DNA from: Kalaharituber pfeilii
Taxonomy: Eukaryota > Ascomycota > Pezizomycetes > Pezizales > Pezizaceae
Assembly: GCA_015179045.1 (NCBI GenBank)
Contig: WHUZ01000358.1
Location: forward strand, 1-10,078
DNA: 10,078 bases
Direction: 5' to 3'
Below are positions 7,857-10,078 of this stretch, piece by piece. A program made the translations under genes and the position numbers. How positions within the stretch are numbered: the first letter of the stretch is position 1; each line of letters starts with the position of its first letter. The notes under the pieces were generated by a model. The model searched no databases. It had not been told where the DNA came from and saw only the letters and a list, made by a program, of their open reading frames with translations.

Positions 7857-7941
7857 GCCACGACCGCCGGCAAGCCATGACTGCCAGCAAGCCACGACCG
7901 CCGGCAAGCCACGACTGCTAGCAAGCCATAACCACCAGCAA
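7857..7941 (+). repeat. 17-bp minisatellite I in right LTR, 5 units
   Basis: Five exact-length units of the GCCACGACCGCCGGCAA family, against nine in the left LTR. A diverged sixth start (GCCATGACC) marks the transition to minisatellite II. Confidence 0.95.
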
Positions 7942-7951
7942 GCCATGACCA

Positions 7952-8341
7952 TATCCCACCTCCTAGTATAGCCCGCCTGCTAGTATGGCCCGCCTGCCAG
8001 TATGGCCCACCTGCCAGTATAGCCCGCCTGCCAGTATAATCCACCTGTTAGTATAGCCCGCCTGCTAGTATAGCCTGCCTGCCAGTACGACCCGCCTGCT
8101 AGTATAGTCCACTTGCTAGTATAGCCCGCCTGCCAGTACGACCCACCTGCTAGTATAGTCCGCTTGCTAGTATAGCCCGCCTGCCAGTACGACCCACTGG
8201 CTAGTATAGCCCACCGGCTAGTATAGCCCGCCTGCTAGTATAGCCCGCCTGCCAGTACAGCCTGCCTGCTAGTATTGCTGCCTGCCAATATCACCCACCT
8301 GCTAGTATCGCCCACCTGCCAGTATCGCCCGCCTGCCATGA
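7952..8341 (+). repeat. 17-bp minisatellite II in right LTR, 23 units
   Basis: Twenty-three units of the TAGCCCGCCTGCTAGTA family, one of them 16 bp (8275-8290) as in the left LTR. Inside it a three-unit, 51-bp block (8088-8138) is followed by a near-copy (8139-8189). The corresponding region of the left LTR (3889-3939) has the block only once. Confidence 0.95.
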
Positions 8342-8431
8342 AAACTCTGCCTTCACTACTCTGTTCTTACTGCTGCCCTCATCACTGCTTCTACCTTTGT
8401 ATTATGCTTCTTAGGTAATAAACCTATCATG

Positions 8432-8439
8432 TATATATA
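8432..8439 (+). promoter_or_regulatory. Probable TATA box of inner 3' LTR
   Basis: TATATATA, the counterpart of 4250-4257, with identical flanks despite about 6% divergence in the surrounding LTR. In this position it could drive transcription out into the outer element remnant to the right. Confidence 0.5.
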
Positions 8440-8752
8440 GGCTCTATCTTGCCCTCATGTAAATAGTTCCTTCTCTCCTTGTCTATTATCTTGTCTCCTT
8501 AATAGACCTATATGGTTCCTTGCAGTCTATATGTTCTTGTTATTCTTGTCAATCCTTAGATCCAATTTGTACTTAGTCTTCTCTACCTTTTCACCATAGC
8601 CTGCCATCGCCGTTTACCTAGAACTGCTGAACTGCTCCTGTCAAACCTCTCCTGTCAAGTTTGTTAGGCCTCTGCTATTTAGCGCTTGCAAAACTACTAT
8701 TACCCTGAACCGGCCATATCCCTTAGCAGCACCAGCTTGCCGCCGCATGATA

Positions 8753-8757
8753 AGACC
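8753..8757 (+). repeat. Right target-site duplication AGACC
   Basis: Identical to 3549-3553. The first base after it starts the next codon of the outer pol, so no coding bases were lost on insertion. Confidence 0.95.
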
Positions 8758-9321
8758 ATTCATATTTCAGATGACTATACCTTCACATCAGCTGTAGCAA
8801 AAGACTGGCTCGACTACATGACTATGATTTATAATAATATTTATAACACTCTTAAAAAGATAAATAACAAAAGATCTCAACTTCATATTAAGAAGTCTTA
8901 TTAATTCTGAGTGAGAAACTAAGTTCTCATTAACCAATGTAATATTTAAGTTGTTACTAGCAATTATAGGATACTTAGCAATAAGTATATTGGTCCCTAT
9001 AAAGTCAAGAGAGTTATTAGTCCGCATGCCTATGAACTCAACTTATCCCAAGGTATTCATCTATACAAAGTTATTCACACCAGCCTTCTAAAGCCATACT
9101 GAGTTCGAAACAATGACCAAATAGACCTTGATGATAATAAAGAAAAACTCTACTATAATATTGATTATATTATTGACGGTAGAAGAGTTTGAGGTCAAGT
9201 TAAATACTGAATCTATTGACAAGAGTATAATAAAGATAATGATATATAGGAACTACTTGCAAACCTTTAACGTACATTAGCAAAAATAATTTTTCAGCTA
9301 AGTGCAACTGCCCTAACCTAA
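8758..9321 (+). pseudogene. pol: Degenerate pol 3' part: integrase C-terminal GPY/F region and chromodomain
   Basis: This continues the integrase interrupted at 3553. An AKDWLDYM block at about 8797-8820 is followed by a region of helical character. The integrase GPY motif (GPYKV) is at 8992-9006, with HTSLLKPY near 9076-9099 as expected for gypsy integrases. A chromodomain follows from 9151 (YYNIDYIIDGRR...) to about 9267 (ELLANL). Its conserved Trp positions read TGA (Y-stop-QEY) and TAG (9247-9249, stop-ELLANL), so the aromatic cage residues are lost. Chromodomains of chromoviruses bind methylated histone H3 and steer insertion to heterochromatin. The pol-like frame fades after TAA at 9268-9270 and ends at TAA 9319-9321. 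The open frame that starts at 8686 begins in LTR sequence, so its first 24 codons are not part of pol. Confidence 0.88.
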
Positions 9322-9878
9322 GCATGATAATCACTCTAAGCATTCTCAGCACCTTAGGCATATTTAAAAACTTAACCTTTTACTCCAGAGTGCTCAGTGT
9401 AATTAACAAAGTATATTGTACCTTAGAGTGCTTCACATATTTAAGAAATTGTATTGTGCCTCTCCATACATGATGCGCCTACTCACTATGCCCTACTACT
9501 CCTAGTGCAACCAAATTCACTACCTACCAGTACTCCTAGGGTACACTTAATAATACCTTTCAATATCCTAGTATGCTTACTCTCAATGTTGGCATAGGGA
9601 CCTATACAAATGTAAGGCCATCTACTATACATAGGCTAGCTATCAAAGTAATTATGATATTGCTAGTTGCTGTAAATACTATGCTCATATTGAGAACTAA
9701 TTATATATTTCTACCTATCGTAATCTATATACAGGTGCTTTTTCATTCTCTTAGTATACTATGCCATTATCTATCATCCCATGGCTCTAGCTTCTGTATG
9801 TAATATAGCCCATTCTGCTACATCTTACTGCAACAGCTTGCTGTACTTGTCAAATTCTGCTTAGTATAGTATATCTTG
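9322..9878. other. AT-rich sequence after outer pol, probably including the outer 3' LTR
   Basis: No gene is supported. Short motifs recur in both orientations: CACTCTAAG near 9332, CAGAGTGCT near 9394 and CTTAGAGTG near 9423. ACTCCTAG-type boxes occur near 9507 and 9531. TATTTAAAAAC at about 9361 could be a TATA-like element. The position right after pol makes a 3' LTR likely, but the 5' LTR is outside the window, so no boundary can be set. A 76-codon open frame at 9573-9803 has no recognisable features. Confidence 0.45.
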
Positions 9879-10078
9879 ATACCTCTTAATAGAGTACATT
9901 CTACAGTATATCACACGTCGTGGAGAGGGCCTGCTATACCTGTTAATAGTACTTCTTTTACAGTATATTATGCCATCAAGAGAGACCTATCATACCTATT
10001 AATTGAGCTCATATTGCCATATTGTGTACCATCGAAAAGGCTTGCCATACCTATTAATAGAGCTCATTCTGCAGCATA
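9879..10078. repeat. 55-57 bp tandem repeat running off the right edge
   Basis: ATACCTNTTAAT starts at 9879, 9936, 9992 and 10047, giving successive periods of 57, 56 and 55 bp. After it each unit has an AGAGNNCATTCTGCAGTATA-like stretch and a GAGAGGCCTGCC-like stretch. A more degenerate copy (ACTTGTCAA...CTTAGTATAGTATA) seems to precede it at about 9844. The array is cut by the window end. Confidence 0.75.

Larger units (their letters stand above)
3554..8752 (+). mobile_element. Inner non-autonomous LTR retrotransposon (LARD-like), complete, nested in outer integrase
   Basis: This 5199-bp element has two direct LTRs (1017 and 932 bp), imperfect terminal inverted repeats (TGTCAC at the start, GTGATA or ATGATA at the end) and a perfect AGACC target duplication. 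The 3250-bp internal domain (4571-7820) has no recognisable gag, protease, RT, RNase H or integrase in any frame; the open frames in it are by-products of tandem repeats. The + orientation is supported by a TATATATA box in each LTR and by a purine-rich tract before the right LTR. No convincing tRNA primer-binding site directly follows the left LTR. LTRs plus a large non-coding interior match the LARD definition. Movement would have needed proteins in trans; the superfamily of the helper is unknown. It is clearly less AT-enriched than the outer element and keeps many CpG sites. Confidence 0.93.
7821..8752 (+). repeat. Right (3') LTR of inner element, 932 bp
   Basis: It begins TGTCACAG and ends GCATGATA, and is followed by the AGACC duplication. 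It is collinear with the left LTR. It is shorter by 85 bp, which is explained wholly by four fewer units of minisatellite I and one fewer net unit of minisatellite II. Many differences from the left LTR, such as CCCATA/CCTATA, TTCAGC/TTTAGC and TTGG/TTAG, are CpA/TpA or TpG/TpA transitions. Confidence 0.95.
1..9321 (+). mobile_element. Outer Ty3/gypsy chromovirus retrotransposon, decayed, left end outside window, split by inner element
   Basis: The order gag, protease, reverse transcriptase, RNase H, integrase, GPY/F region, chromodomain is that of Ty3/gypsy chromoviruses. The window starts inside gag, so the 5' LTR is missing. Pol stays in one frame from about 821 to 3553 and resumes after the inner insertion at 8758, so decay was almost entirely by substitution, not indel. 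I count about 37 in-frame stops in the roughly 720 codons between 1385 and 3553. Many fall where the family has Trp, Gln or Arg, which fits C-to-T and G-to-A change. The right limit given is the last codon of pol-like sequence; the 3' LTR boundary is not resolved. The element is certainly not autonomous. Confidence 0.9.

Noticed and set aside
8788..9027. A 79-codon minus-strand open frame
   Set aside because: It is antisense to the integrase C-terminal region and shows no features of its own.

Overview
The window looks like transposon-dominated, AT-rich DNA of a filamentous ascomycete (Pezizomycotina-like). I see no intact host gene. Two nested LTR retrotransposons, both on the + strand, fill nearly all of it. 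The fungal assignment is an inference from the chromodomain-type Ty3/gypsy polyprotein and from a mutation pattern resembling repeat-induced point mutation (RIP): transitions dominate, many of them CpA->TpA or TpG->TpA. The species is not determinable.

Outer element, 1 to about 9321. This is a dead Ty3/gypsy chromovirus. Its gag (3-815) and pol (821-3553, continued at 8758-9321) are readable by family similarity but full of stop codons. Catalytic and zinc-binding residues are lost in the gag knuckle, protease, reverse transcriptase and integrase. The 5' LTR lies left of the window. A 3' LTR probably starts in the AT-rich sequence after 9321 but cannot be delimited.

Inner element, 3554-8752 (5199 bp). 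A complete LTR element sits inside the outer integrase gene. It has LTRs of 1017 bp (3554-4570) and 932 bp (7821-8752), termini TGTCAC...GTGATA/ATGATA, a perfect 5-bp target duplication AGACC (3549-3553 and 8753-8757), a TATA box in each LTR and a purine-rich tract before the right LTR. Taking out the insert plus one AGACC restores the outer pol reading frame exactly. The 3250-bp internal domain has no recognisable gag or pol. It is a pyrimidine-rich mosaic of several unrelated minisatellite families (about 9/159 bp, 21 then 15 bp, 20 bp, and 20-21 bp). The best description is a non-autonomous, LARD-like element.

The most distinctive structure is in the inner LTRs. Each holds two adjacent minisatellites that share a 17-bp period but differ in sequence. 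The left LTR has 9 + 24 units and the right has 5 + 23. The 85-bp length difference between the LTRs is exactly 5 x 17, so all the length change since insertion is repeat-unit turnover.

The right edge (9879-10078) is a separate 55-57 bp tandem repeat that runs off the window. The genes do not form a working system: the outer element is a fossil, and the inner one would need proteins supplied from elsewhere.
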